Below the pieces are notes generated by a model. That model was given only the letters and a program-made list of their open reading frames with translations. It was not told the origin of the DNA and ran no database searches. Positions 46,101 to 52,280 of a stretch of DNA of 64,000 bases are shown piece by piece. Every line of letters begins with the position of its first letter. The stretch's first letter is position 1. The DNA is taken from positions 45,278 to 109,277 of the forward strand of contig NZ_RBRE01000093.1 in assembly GCF_003700275.1 (NCBI RefSeq), in the 5' to 3' direction. Origin of the DNA: Pseudomonas cichorii. Its GTDB lineage: Bacteria > Pseudomonadota > Gammaproteobacteria > Pseudomonadales > Pseudomonadaceae. The translations under genes were made by a program, and so were the position numbers.

Positions 46101-46534
46101 ACGGTGGCGCTGGCAATGACCGGCTGTATGGCGATCGCGGCAACGACCTTTACCAGTTCGAGCGCGGCGGCGGCCAGGACGTCATCGACGATTTCGACCC
46201 GGATGCCAACACCGACGTGCTGCAATTCGGTGACGGTATTTCTGTCGACCAACTGTGGTTCAGCAAGAATGGCTGGGATCTGGAAGTCGGCGTTATCGGC
46301 ACGACTGACAAGGTGACGGTATCCAAATGGTCGTTCTGGGGCGAAGGCTCTTGGGAGCATTCCCAACAGATCGAACAATTCCGCACCGCCGATGGCAAGA
46401 CCCTGATGGCTGGCCAGGTTGATCAACTGGTAGAAGCCATGGCGGCTTTCGCGCCTCCTGCGCCGGGAGAAGTGAAACTGTCGGAAAACTATCAGGCCTC
46501 GTTGAATGCGGTGATTGCTGCGAACTGGCAGTAA
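37157..46534 (+). CDS. Giant RTX protein: papain-like N-terminus, S8 peptidase, P-domain, cadherin-like and Ca-binding repeats
   Basis: 3125 residues from a GTG, no N-terminal signal, as for type I-secreted RTX proteins. Order: residues 1-180 resemble a permuted papain/LRAT-like fold (H39 in GGHMWYS, C119 in NSCVDFVY); 314-420 Ca-binding DLNGDG/DANANGKID segment; 555-735 RTX nonapeptides; about 820-890 a tandem-95/cadherin_5-like domain; 908-1275 subtilisin S8 (H994 in SDHATLVAG, S1172 in GTSFAAP, NNSWGS oxyanion site; the first acid is E946 in AQIETTS, with D959 nearby); 1283-1395 proprotein-convertase P-domain; then RTX blocks, two dystroglycan/cadherin-like domains at about 2220-2415, and four RTX modules to residue 3090. 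Extracellular protease or toxin is inferred. No type I secretion genes are nearby. A strong terminator follows. Confidence 0.88.
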   Translation: MEKSYSVTYKVAGVGADYVYQQDKSDHKAGDLHDSPGGHMWYSVSDGVASKSFGFASRLDEMFGPGQVVMDDDSAYQETLYEVTVKLTESQYTALMNFSSNPPAGGFDSATYNLLTNSCVDFVYASLKVLGYNPNDEQGDLFPGNNLDNIEALLNGFGAEIIRGDMARGGVVYDGSQSSLWLNSSDLSGGMANNDFSLNTDLASGIKYKESVDHDAAAAEVAQGLINSGGGWNLSYDANKLNLNQYQGNWINNTFTNAATQILADGYRPGNVNTVKDVFDFSLRNSTQGMTYGSTLAALLNSGDASARVTLPTDPLVLDLNGDGVRLTDYLGAPVLFDADNDGGSLEETGWVSPEDGIVVVDANANGKIDNISETLSEYFGGVAGKDGNAGEKRFSNGFTALASLDSNADGVFDNRDDAWSSVKVWVDANHDGKSWDDANGNGSVDANEKSELKSFAELGITRINLNSVAQSGEVRDGNEVLARGTFVQNGVSKEAIAANFLANPNGHVFTANGTGTVISTQGGGNVSPVSGYASSSTTGEHIDVASKGVTNATGGSGNDVLQGDAQTNWLAGGQGSDTFYGGAGDDVLLIDGDDLSENIHGGDGTDIVQVLGDKGVYLNLADAGVEIAQGGRGNDTFIGGGSSTVYMRGGDGDDVLIGGYANDALSGEDGNDVILGGAGNDVLRGHRGNDRIQGGQGNDLIDGGQDDDNLKGGAGDDVLIGGAGDDVIDGGDGLDVVELSGDFADYRLTRTAEGVWISDTVAGRDGTDFLQNVEKVNFRNLKLVEIPSATSEGIENPLLVKDVLSNDKAGAAFERSSAHLIGKEQLLQNDIDWQHDALHITGLFDVVGGTASVTQAGDVLFTPDATFTGIMGFKYTVADAKGNEAGTVVNMGTGESATMRAAVYLKTTDLPDDPLVTDQWYLSQANILPVWKDYTGKGVRIAQIETTSPFGTTKEILDYRHADLKDNIDKNWLANATPGQMAGEGSGGVFSDHATLVAGVMVASRNGEGSVGVAYDATIAGYWVNKDDFSTMSRMHEYDVVNNSWGSSIPFDLKFSPAQLGLMPTPHFKALQEGRDGLGTVIVTAGGNDRQQGGNANYSNVSNSRSSIVVGAINASTDLGALQFGGQPFSSPGASILVSAPGSNVTSTSRLVQNDNGSTFGADTSVSQGTSFAAPIVSGIVALMLEANPELGYRDVQQILALSARKVADPATSWQDNGSQNWNGGGMHVSHDYGYGEVDARAAVRLAETWNTQQTFGNEFSLTQPLDSGTLNRAITDGQGAGISHSLALGNVDIAIEHVEVKVSLTHSRPGDLILKLISPSGTESILMNRPGKAPGSAASDRGNADFAGASTLNYVFDTALLRGEKAQGNWTLQVIDTVTGDTGTLNSWSMNVYGQGSTSDDQYIYTNEYAQLAAAGGRNVLNDTDGGVDTINAAAIASASVIDLSKGQATLAGARLTISNPGQIENLIGGEFGDTLTGNAADNHLSGGRGDDLLSGGAGVDTLIAGQGNDTLSGGADTDYFVIDKNAGDVDTLTDFVIGTDRIVLSGFGPDVYSTMGIIQQGADTRLTLGDGQALLLKNVQSQGLTLSSFVHVPDGVSLSQLERYSGFGFGLDGTVTERILPDTSNGFLYWTNDGGERVFGGTGADVISGGMGDDVLVGESSTASTVGGNDTLNGGEGNDVVRGGAGDDVLYGGAGLDYLGGDAGNDVIYLEGDHGIADHASTTLLAPNINLGGAATHTGASVAGGAGNDRFVVVEDLRASASQGIMANLIDDFEVANPAEKIDLSQIRAVSSFAELNFSSVTVDGEQYLRVWLGAMASGSQYLTLKGVTANQLSAANFIFGQGAAQPKVLLSGTAANDLLIGDAGGNTLDGGAGADTLEGRTGDDTYIVDNAGDVIKEVVGGGYDLVKSSVSHTLANEVESLQLLGNAAINGTGNGLANRLVGNSADNVLDGAGGSDVLIGGLGNDTYVVDDGSDRIVESQGEGTDTVNASVSFTLASNLENLNLTGTANINATGNSVDNILRGNIADNRLDGAQGADLMIGGLGNDTYFVDNLGDVVIEDADAGSDKVISTIDYSLAANVEILSLSGSALNATGNAQANELFGNEHNNRLYGSAGDDFLQGGKGNDRYVFGVGHGQDSINESLDASGGVDSIVFEAGINERDVAVDHSAQGMVLRLNDGQQIISGWTADRGHSIERIEFANGTVWNTATMATQANRAPTLTQEIADQNVAEDSGFVLTLAANAFVDADSGDSLKLNATLADGKPLPAWLSFDASSRTFRGTPDNSAVGNLSIRVTATDKAGLSISDSFEVKISNTNDAPTLTRAVVDQAATAGTLLSFALPASTFTDVDVADTLSITAQLADGQALPAWLKFDAATRTFSGTPASLGTVSVKVSATDLAGAVVNDVFDIVVDAQTGLFTGTQSGDYLNGDALANTINGLGGDDTLYGRAGNDVLNGGDGADWLYGGDGNDILDGGAGNDRLSGDAGNDTYRFYRGMGQDTINEFDSTTGNVDTIKVAAGIAPGDVSVKRDRTDIILSINGTSDWMKIYDYTSSSYQVERVEFADGTVWSVADLKRLSLVVASEAADTIYGDETGERLDGLGGNDQLYGQAGNDVLIGGAGNDMLDGGMGIDTLDGGAGNDTLYGGSGNDIYLFQRGGGQDQINDRDWTSGNLDVIRLAQGISPSDIKASRVGDNLELAIIGTSDRITVRDWFYSTDSQIEQVQFADGTVWDVTALKAMVKGVASEGNDVLQGEESIADVLDGLGGDDTLYGVSGNDTLNGGAGNDKLYGGAGADILDGGAGDDSLYGDAGNDTYLFYRGAGQDWISDYDNSAGNLDVIKLAEGLKPADIQLSRSLNDLYIGIAGTNDRLTVSGWFSNTANLIEQIQFADGTTWNASTIKTMSNGTASQGNDAVYGDDVLDDVINGFGGNDKLYGLGGNDTLLGGAGDDELNGDAGNDILLAGAGNDVVYGGYGADTLNGGAGNDRLYGDRGNDLYQFERGGGQDVIDDFDPDANTDVLQFGDGISVDQLWFSKNGWDLEVGVIGTTDKVTVSKWSFWGEGSWEHSQQIEQFRTADGKTLMAGQVDQLVEAMAAFAPPAPGEVKLSENYQASLNAVIAANWQ
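42730..43540 (+). repeat. Three to four tandem RTX modules of about 245 bp inside the giant gene
   Basis: Copies begin near 42730, 42979, 43222 and 43459 (last partial). Each reads NxLxGxxxxNxLDGxxGxD, GGLGNDTYxVDNxGDxI, then a strand SxxYTLAxNVExLxLxG and a short NATGN linker. They are coding, in-frame duplications within the RTX region and explain local self-similarity. Confidence 0.7.
44417..46430 (+). repeat. Four tandem RTX/HCBP-related modules of about 490 bp at the C-terminal end
   Basis: Copies begin near 44417, 44904, 45385 and 45882. Each has RTX nonapeptides (GGAGNDTLYGG), the stretch TYxFxRGxGQDxIxDxD, a haemolysin-related domain ending in EQxQFADGTxW, and a short linker with ASxGND. 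Type I-secreted proteins fold on calcium outside the cell through such arrays. Copy number could vary by recombination. Confidence 0.7.
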
Positions 46535-46542
46535 GGTTGTGG

Positions 46543-46573
46543 TCTGCCGCGCCTTTTGGCGCGGCAGATTTTT
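46543..46573 (+). terminator. Rho-independent terminator of the RTX gene
   Basis: TCTGCCGCGCC and GGCGCGGCAGA form a perfect 11-bp stem with a TTTT loop, followed by TTTTT. It starts 9 bp after the RTX stop codon. Confidence 0.93.
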
Positions 46574-46681
46574 AAACGAAGTAAAAAACCGCTGAACACA
46601 CGCTATAGCGTGTGTTCATTGAAAGGTTTGCGCCCAAAAATGATGGATCTCTCGTATCGATCATCAAGAACGGACGCTTTC

Positions 46682-47059
46682 ATGAACAGCAAAAACGCAA
46701 CTATCCGCTACCCGAAACATCGCCCTTCATCCCCGCAAACCACCTGCAAAAGATGTGGCTTCCTCAGGCGACGTCAGATGCGTGTCAGCGCCACTCGCCG
46801 ATCAAATCAATCGCTAAGCAAGCAGCAGATCGTCAGCGCCATGTACGCCTATCTGATGAACAGTTGGGAAGAACTGCCCGAGCAGAACAAGCGTGCGCTG
46901 GGGTTTGATTTTGTTGTGGGCAGCGAAGGCGAGGAGGAGGGGCTGAATCATCTGGCGCGGTTGTTTATGGAGTATGCGGAAATTTCGTTTCGCCGGGCGT
47001 TGGTTGCGCGGCGCAGAAGGCTTGGGGTTGATGATGTGGAGCGAGTGGATTTTTCATAA
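46682..47059 (+). CDS. Hypothetical protein, start uncertain
   Basis: The frame MNSKNATIRYPKHRPSSPQT...DVERVDFS gives 125 residues from ATG 46682; ATG 46640 is an alternative, while the extension to 46556 lies inside the RTX terminator and is excluded. No good ribosome binding site is visible for either start. The N-terminal third is basic with Cys in TCKRCGFLRRRQ (a half zinc-knuckle), the rest helical and acidic (NSWEELPEQNKRAL, EGEEEGLNHLARLFMEYAE). No family recognised; may be a decayed gene of the accessory region. Confidence 0.45.
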   Translation: MNSKNATIRYPKHRPSSPQTTCKRCGFLRRRQMRVSATRRSNQSLSKQQIVSAMYAYLMNSWEELPEQNKRALGFDFVVGSEGEEEGLNHLARLFMEYAEISFRRALVARRRRLGVDDVERVDFS

Positions 47060-47194
47060 GCAAATGAAAACTTGTCTGCCAGAGTCTTCGGGCCATCTCT
47101 TCATGGATGCATGCAATACGCAATCGTTATGGTTGGCCACGAACCTGCTGGCTGCCGATCGCCTTCCTGAATCAATTGAAAGAGGAGATCAGTC

Positions 47195-47359
47195 ATGGAT
47201 CATGAGATGGAACAGTTTCAGAAAGACCTGCTGGTTTCAGTACGCCAAATGAAAGCTGGTAAGGCCGCGCGCTCGACACAGGTAAAGTTGTCGTCCGCTG
47301 CTGAGGCTCGGGCTAAAAAAGCAGCCAGCGCAGCCTCTTGGGTCTTTTCCCCAAAATGA
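47195..47359 (+). pseudogene. Truncated NadS/HigA-like antitoxin remnant
   Basis: 54 codons behind a good AGGAG: MDHEMEQFQKDLLVSVRQMK then AGKAARSTQVKLSSAAEARA match the N-terminal dimerisation part of HTH antitoxins of RelE/HigB-type pairs. Intact relatives continue into an HTH (SQxxFAxLLGVSxRTLQDWE) of about 40 more residues; here the frame turns into KKAASAASWVFSPK and stops. No toxin gene is recognisable upstream. I read it as a deletion derivative; it could still dimerise but not bind DNA. Confidence 0.6.
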
Positions 47360-47408
47360 ATAGGTCCCTTGGCTGATCTGATTAGCTAAGGGGTATCTAT
47401 CGCTTCAT

Positions 47409-47508
47409 CTGCAATATAGTGCAGCTTAGCGCTCGTGAAGACTCGTATTTCTGCAATAAATTGCACATTTTTAGCCTCTGACCTATCATCATCTGCACTA
47501 TATTGCAG
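47409..47508. promoter_or_regulatory. Three palindromic operator-like repeats, 42 bp apart, before hipA
   Basis: CTGCAATATAGTGCAG (47409-47424), CTGCAATAAATTGCAC (47451-47466) and CTGCACTATATTGCAG (47493-47508) start exactly 42 bp apart, four helical turns. Each is itself a CTGCA-N6-TGCAG dyad, and the first and third are exact reverse complements. The last ends 9 bp before the hipA start. They are the natural binding sites for the HipB-like antitoxin encoded downstream. Confidence 0.75.
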
Positions 47509-47517
47509 GTGTGCACT

Positions 47518-48837
47518 ATGCAGCTCACAATCCAGATCCACGATGAAGGCCACTGGCGTGATGCTTTTCATCTCACCTTTCGAGAGCCGGCGGAAGGTTT
47601 TCTTGGGCCGTGTTCTTATACATATGACCGTGACTATATCGTTCGCCACATCACCGACGTTCTGGCACAGGATGAGTCGGCAGTCAGCTACAACTTCCCG
47701 GTAGGTTTTGACGACAACACACTCAAGGTCGCGCCAGCATTTCTTCACGATATCTCGCCTGCGGGTGCCGCAAAGAGTTCTCTGATGCGGCGAATAGGCG
47801 GGGAAAAGCCCGAGGGTTTGGCCACTGATCTCTTTCTGCTCGGTCGCTGTACGCCAGCGCCAATCGGCAACATGCGAATCAAAGAGTCAGCCGACCTGAT
47901 TGACCAGTCAGCTCGTCTTGGATTTCCTCGTGATGAGGTGATTGCTCTGAGCACTGAGTTCATCGACTACGCATACGATCAAGGTGCCGCAATTGGCGGT
48001 GCCAGTGGCGCTGGTGGGGCTGCACCAAAGATTCTGATGACCGCAGACAAAACCGGTCTGCTTTACCCGGATGCATCGCTCCCCGATTCAGAGGCGGCTG
48101 AGCACTGGTTTATCAAGTTTCCAAGAGGGCAGGCACTCAGGGAAGACGTCGCGATCCTTCGGGCGGAGTACCTGTACTACAAGGCGATTTACCAACTCGG
48201 GTTGAATACGGTTTCGCAAGATGGGCTGGCAATTCACGAAGGCCGCAAGCCGAGTCTGTGGATGAAGCGTTTTGATCGTGAAATATCACCTGAAGGCGTT
48301 AAGCGTTCTGCGGTGGAGTCCATTTACTCATTGGCCGGTGTTTCAGAGCCTGGGGTTCAAATGAATCATCTTCAGGTCATCGATATGCTGGTAAGCATCT
48401 GGAGATATGCGGGCCAGGAAGATGAGATCCCGGATCTGGTTTCTGAATACCTGCGCCGCGATTTGCTCAATCAGGTATTGGGCAACACCGACAATCACGG
48501 TCGGAACACCTCAATAATTCGTGAGAAGGGCCGTTTCAAGCTGGCACCCATTTATGACCTGGCTCCGATGTCCGTAGACCGTGAAGGGATTATCAGAACG
48601 ACACGATGGCCAAAACAGATCGAGCTGGCCAACCACATCAATTGGGAGGCTGCCTGTATGAGCCTGGGCACCTATGTGCATCCCGCTCGCTTGTATGAAC
48701 GCTTGAGGGAAGACGCGACGTTGTTTCTTCATCTCCCTGAAATCCTTCAGCCAGATCTCCCGGAGGCAATCTGGAGCCACCCCAGCATCCCGCTGGCCAA
48801 CCTTAAAGCCCGGATGCAAGCCTGGGGTGTTCTATGA
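47518..48837 (+). CDS. hipA: HipA-family Ser/Thr kinase toxin
   Basis: 439 residues from ATG 47518. The kinase core shows the ATP Lys in EHWFIKFP, the catalytic loop LNQVLGNTDNHGRNTS and the metal Asp in KLAPIYDLAPMS, so it looks active. The glycine-rich GGASGAGGAAPK corresponds to the HipA P-loop that is autophosphorylated. HipA kinases inhibit translation by phosphorylating targets such as tRNA synthetases, giving growth arrest. The gene order is inverted compared with classical hipBA: the toxin comes first and overlaps hipB by 4 bp. Three palindromes stand before it. Confidence 0.88.
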   Translation: MQLTIQIHDEGHWRDAFHLTFREPAEGFLGPCSYTYDRDYIVRHITDVLAQDESAVSYNFPVGFDDNTLKVAPAFLHDISPAGAAKSSLMRRIGGEKPEGLATDLFLLGRCTPAPIGNMRIKESADLIDQSARLGFPRDEVIALSTEFIDYAYDQGAAIGGASGAGGAAPKILMTADKTGLLYPDASLPDSEAAEHWFIKFPRGQALREDVAILRAEYLYYKAIYQLGLNTVSQDGLAIHEGRKPSLWMKRFDREISPEGVKRSAVESIYSLAGVSEPGVQMNHLQVIDMLVSIWRYAGQEDEIPDLVSEYLRRDLLNQVLGNTDNHGRNTSIIREKGRFKLAPIYDLAPMSVDREGIIRTTRWPKQIELANHINWEAACMSLGTYVHPARLYERLREDATLFLHLPEILQPDLPEAIWSHPSIPLANLKARMQAWGVL

Positions 48838-49157
48838 ATTCAAATGCCGCCATGAGTGATCGGGACTTCAGCGCAATGACCAGGGAAGAGCTCATTCGCA
48901 CCATCGAGAACATGCTGGGGCATGGCGAAATTTCGATGGGCAAGGCTGTGGAGATGCTGCGAACAATGGTCGCCAGGCTGGATCAGCGTACCTTTGCAAA
49001 AATGTGCAAAATCTCGATTCGTACTTTGGCGCACATTGAGCATGAAGAAGGTAATCAGACCATCAAGTCGATGAACGCGGTATTCAAGCCGTTTGGTCTT
49101 GAGCTTTGTCCTGTGAGGGTGAAGCGGAGTCAGTATGTGGGGGGAATGAGGCATTAA
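48834..49157 (+). CDS. hipB: HipB-like HTH antitoxin
   Basis: 107 residues, ATG overlapping the hipA stop (ATGA). An N-terminal helical extension (FSAMTREELIRTIENMLGHG) precedes an XRE-type HTH: MVARLDQRTFAKMCKISIRTLAHIE, then IKSMNAVFKPFGLELCPVRV, the typical beta-strand dimer end of HipB. It should neutralise the preceding HipA and repress at the 47409-47508 palindromes. Translational coupling after the toxin means the antitoxin cannot be made without prior toxin translation unless an internal promoter exists. Confidence 0.82.
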   Translation: MNSNAAMSDRDFSAMTREELIRTIENMLGHGEISMGKAVEMLRTMVARLDQRTFAKMCKISIRTLAHIEHEEGNQTIKSMNAVFKPFGLELCPVRVKRSQYVGGMRH

Positions 49158-49204
49158 AAGCAGGTTTGTGGCCGATGTCAGTTCGGCTGACGTACTAATG
49201 GCGG

Positions 49205-50047
49205 CTAATTTATTAAGGTCTGAAGGGTTTCGATATGAGCGTCGATTTTTCCTGAAAGCCTCTTTCTTTGCTCTTTATCCAGGCTTGAGTTTAATTCTGA
49301 TAACAGCTCGGTGTATCGGTATTCATTGCGCTGTTTGGTAGTCAGAAGCGTTTGCGACTTAAAGTTATCCAGGTTGTTGACTATAGCGTTCAACTCGATG
49401 GGCAGTGCTGGATTATTGCTGTCTGAAAACGCCTGTGCCACCGCAGTTCTTAGTCTTTTACTGTACGCCATGTCCTCAATAAAAGTTGATTCAATCTGAG
49501 TCAAGTGACGTTGCACGATGCCTTTCTGGTGAGCTGATAGCCGGCCAGTATATTTTTCAATCAGGTCCTCTACCTTTTCCTGATGGGCTTGGAGTTCTAA
49601 CGCGGTACCTTGCTCTGTAAATGCATCAATCTCCTTGCGATCATTTTCAGACCACAATTTTAGCAGTCCATCAATTTGTTGATCAGATAGCTGTTGAACG
49701 ACCTCTATCGCGTCAGGGCTGATTTCATCACGCAAGCGGTGCACGTGCTGCCGGGCTTTCGAGAACTCGTCGCTCCATTGTTCTCGACTGAGTGGGGCGA
49801 CTTGCAGCTTTTCTTTCAACGATACAAGATCACTTTTATATTTGTTGAGTTCTGTAGAACGGTGCCATGCATGCCATTTTTTGATTCGTGCATCCAGCAG
49901 CATTTTTTGGTTACTGTCCAGGTCAACGTAATCATCAATATAAATATAAACAAGCCAGTCCACATTGTTGTAGAGCGTTGTAGTTGTGGAGCATGCACTC
50001 ATTAGAAAGCCAGACAACAGCAAAAGGTAAATTCTTGCTTTTTTCAT
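49205..50047 (-). CDS. DUF6279-type lipoprotein
   Basis: 280 residues; lipoprotein signal MKKARIYLLLLSGFLMSAC with acylated Cys19. The mature part is almost entirely helical and charged (NNVDWLVYIYIDDYVDLDSNQ, IKKWHAWHRSTELNKY, then long heptad-like stretches), matching DUF6279 lipoproteins common in pseudomonads. Function unknown. It is a stand-alone minus-strand gene between the hip pair and the phosphoesterase gene, with own GA-rich leader. Confidence 0.75.
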   Translation of the reverse strand: MKKARIYLLLLSGFLMSACSTTTTLYNNVDWLVYIYIDDYVDLDSNQKMLLDARIKKWHAWHRSTELNKYKSDLVSLKEKLQVAPLSREQWSDEFSKARQHVHRLRDEISPDAIEVVQQLSDQQIDGLLKLWSENDRKEIDAFTEQGTALELQAHQEKVEDLIEKYTGRLSAHQKGIVQRHLTQIESTFIEDMAYSKRLRTAVAQAFSDSNNPALPIELNAIVNNLDNFKSQTLLTTKQRNEYRYTELLSELNSSLDKEQRKRLSGKIDAHIETLQTLIN

Positions 50048-50099
50048 TTTTCACTCGATATTTTTTGAGCAGATTGGCGCACTGCCTATCCCGCCTCGG

Positions 50100-51227
50100 C
50101 TAGTTGGCGCTTGAGGCTCGTCGCAGCGTGATGCGTGTAAGCTCTGAGGGTCTGCCCAGCCTTATGGCAAATCCGGGCCACAGTGCAGTGCCGTTGTTGA
50201 CGTACAGCTGCATGCCGCTGATTTCATAGAGTCCGGAAACAAAACCCGCGTTAGCCAAAGCCAGGAGTCTGTCGAGCCCGACGATCATGCCGCCGTGAGT
50301 GTGGCCGGAGAGCTGGAGTGCCACGCCTTGGCTGGCGGCGTCCCGAGCATTTCTTGGCTGATGGTCAAGCAGGATGACCGGCGTGTCTTTCGGCGCTCCT
50401 GCCAACGCTTGTTTCAGGTCTGGCGGCGGGAAGCCGGTTTCAGGTGCAGTTACATCTGTAACGCCAGCTAGCACGATCTGCGCTCCATTGCGTTCGATCA
50501 GTGTGTGGCTGTTGGCGAGGGGAATCATTCCGAGCGACTTGAAGTGCTGCATCCAGGCCTCGTTGTCGAAAAAATATTCGTGATTGCCGGGAATCACATA
50601 CACGCCGTCCGGTGCATGCAGATCGCGCAGGGCCGCAATATCCTGAGTCCTGTCGGCAATGGAGCCGTCTATCAAATCGCCTGTTACCACGATCAGGTCC
50701 ACGCCCAGAGTGTTGGAATCGTTCACCACCGCTCGCGTCCACGGCTCGTTGAAAAGGCGGCTGATGTGCAAGTCAGTCAGTTGCAGGACTCTGTAACCGT
50801 CAAATTGCGCAGGCAGATTCTTGATCGCAAATTCGACATCCTTGACGGGCGGGACGCGCACCGCCTGTTGAACCCCCAGTGCTGCCAACAACAGCGCAGC
50901 AGTGCCAAGGCCATAACGAAGACCTGTTGGAATGGTCAGCCATCGCTGTTGAATGATCATGGCCAGCAACGTAACCAGATCGACGATAATCTGGAGCACG
51001 GCAATGAGCAGAATTGCACCGAAAGCCCAGTTAAAGAGTATGACTACGCTACGCGGAAACTCCGGCGAAAAGACGCTGCCGGAAGAGAAGCGACAGTACA
51101 GGTGATATTGCGAGGCGATGATGAGCAACAATGCAACCGCAATTCTGGCCGATAGCGCCCACGGCATTGGCCAAATAAACCGGACGATGACGTACAGGCA
51201 AGGCATGCTGAACATAGCGTGAAACAT
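50100..51227 (-). CDS. Membrane-anchored metallophosphoesterase
   Basis: 375 residues from ATG 51227 with GAGGAA upstream; a longer frame runs into the broken reductase. Four N-terminal transmembrane helices (about residues 5-125) precede a calcineurin-like phosphoesterase domain with all five metal motifs: LQLTDLHIS, VVTGDLIDG, PGNHEYFFD, LLDHQP and LSGHTHGGM. Relatives include YaeI/YkuE-type enzymes cleaving lipid-linked phosphates. The domain most likely faces the periplasm. Expressed from a promoter within or upstream of the truncated reductase. Confidence 0.88.
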   Translation of the reverse strand: MFHAMFSMPCLYVIVRFIWPMPWALSARIAVALLLIIASQYHLYCRFSSGSVFSPEFPRSVVILFNWAFGAILLIAVLQIIVDLVTLLAMIIQQRWLTIPTGLRYGLGTAALLLAALGVQQAVRVPPVKDVEFAIKNLPAQFDGYRVLQLTDLHISRLFNEPWTRAVVNDSNTLGVDLIVVTGDLIDGSIADRTQDIAALRDLHAPDGVYVIPGNHEYFFDNEAWMQHFKSLGMIPLANSHTLIERNGAQIVLAGVTDVTAPETGFPPPDLKQALAGAPKDTPVILLDHQPRNARDAASQGVALQLSGHTHGGMIVGLDRLLALANAGFVSGLYEISGMQLYVNNGTALWPGFAIRLGRPSELTRITLRRASSAN

Positions 51228-51231
51228 CTGC

Positions 51232-51471
51232 TTATTCCTCGCCTGGGAGGGTTTGAGGTAACTCGACCTGTGCCTGTCCGCCCGAGTAGACGTTCGCTGT
51301 GTCGATGAAGTTGATGCCTGCATCGAATGCACGCCCGGCTATCCGGTCAACCTCATGTTGCTGAACGCCACCAACTGTCGCGTACTGAGGAGCAGGGTTA
51401 CCAAAGGTCATTGTGCCTAGGCAGAATTCGGAAACGAATAAGCCTGTAGTTCCGAGCCTGTTGTAGCGCAT
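51232..51471 (-). pseudogene. N-terminal fragment of an aldo/keto reductase
   Basis: 79 codons: MRYNRLGTTGLFVSEFCLG, MTFGNPAPQYATVGG and GRAFDAGINFIDTANVYSGG are the first strand-to-catalytic region of a roughly 340-residue AKR. After SGGQ the frame diverges (VELPQTLPGEE) and stops, 4 bp before the phosphoesterase start. The remaining three quarters, including the catalytic Lys and His, are absent. A deletion has joined the fragment to the neighbouring gene. Confidence 0.75.
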
Positions 51472-51584
51472 TAGCGGTGCCTTTCATGATTTGCAGATAC
51501 GATCATCAGGCCATATAAATACGAGACTGGCAAGTTCCGAAAATATTTGGCACAGTACTTCATCGTGTAAAAAGGACGGATGGG

Positions 51585-52223
51585 TTGACTAGCAAAAACG
51601 AAAACACCGCTCAACGAGCCCAGGAGGAAACGACTGTGCTTCGAGGTCGCAAGCGCGATCCTGAGCGTGACGCGGCTATCCTCAATGCTGCGATAGACGT
51701 CCTGGCCGAGTCCGGCTATGACGGCATGACCATGGATATGGTTGCGTCGCGTGCCAAAGCGGGCAAGGCCACGGTTTACCGCCGCTGGAGCTCCAAGGCG
51801 GAGCTGATTCTCGATGCTGTGTCCCACCTGAAACGTGGTCAGATTAATCTGCAAAGCCTGCCGGATACCGGGACGTTAAGAGGTGACTTGCTCGCCCTGT
51901 TCAAGCCTGACTCGGCTGATGAAGCGGAACGCAAAATGCGTGTCATGGCTGGGCTGGCCTCCGTGTTGTTACATAATCCCCAGTTGGCAGAGGCGGGTAA
52001 TGCTGCGATTGTCGAACCTTGGGCTGTTGTAAACCGCTTGTTGATGGTGCGGTCACTTGAGCGGGGAGAAATCTCGGCAAGCGCCGATATCGATGCCGCG
52101 TGCCAAGTGCTTCCGTCAATGGCTGCATATCGGGCCTTGATTCAGCGTCGGCCCTTCGATTTGCAGTTTTTGACCACCATGATTGATGGGGTTTTGCTAC
52201 CGGCTTTAGGGAAAAAGTTGTAA
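51585..52223 (+). CDS. TetR/AcrR-family regulator
   Basis: 212 residues from a TTG with AAGGA about 9 nt upstream; the ATG at 51580 is out of frame. N-terminal HTH: DAAILNAAIDVLAESGYDGM then DMVASRAKAGKATVYRRWSS, a textbook TetR HTH. The ligand domain follows and includes a TetR_C-like segment. It is divergent from the truncated aldo/keto reductase across 113 bp, so it probably once controlled that gene; its present target is unclear. Confidence 0.88.
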   Translation: MTSKNENTAQRAQEETTVLRGRKRDPERDAAILNAAIDVLAESGYDGMTMDMVASRAKAGKATVYRRWSSKAELILDAVSHLKRGQINLQSLPDTGTLRGDLLALFKPDSADEAERKMRVMAGLASVLLHNPQLAEAGNAAIVEPWAVVNRLLMVRSLERGEISASADIDAACQVLPSMAAYRALIQRRPFDLQFLTTMIDGVLLPALGKKL

Positions 52224-52280
52224 GTGCTGCCGATGGCTAATGACGTTTGCTGTGCACGGATTGATGCTTGAGGGCTGCAA

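Noticed and set aside
41210..46426. Long minus-strand open frames (632 and 746 residues) opposite the RTX gene, and a 504-residue one at 38921-40435
   Set aside because: They are mirror frames of Gly/Asp-rich RTX repeats (high third-position GC keeps them open), with no start signals or recognisable domains.
42730..46430. Regular repeats in the RTX gene considered as CRISPR-like or non-coding tandem repeats
   Set aside because: They stay in frame, encode GGxGxD nonapeptides and vary at synonymous positions; no spacers.
36187..46600. Type I secretion genes (ABC, membrane fusion, outer-membrane channel) next to the RTX gene
   Set aside because: None are present in the window; the secretion system must lie elsewhere.
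46556..46681. N-terminal extension of the hypothetical gene at 46682
   Set aside because: The extension begins inside the loop of the RTX gene terminator, so it cannot be a real start.
46974..47252. 92-residue frame overlapping the truncated antitoxin, considered as its toxin
   Set aside because: No RelE/ParE/HigB features, and it overlaps two better frames.
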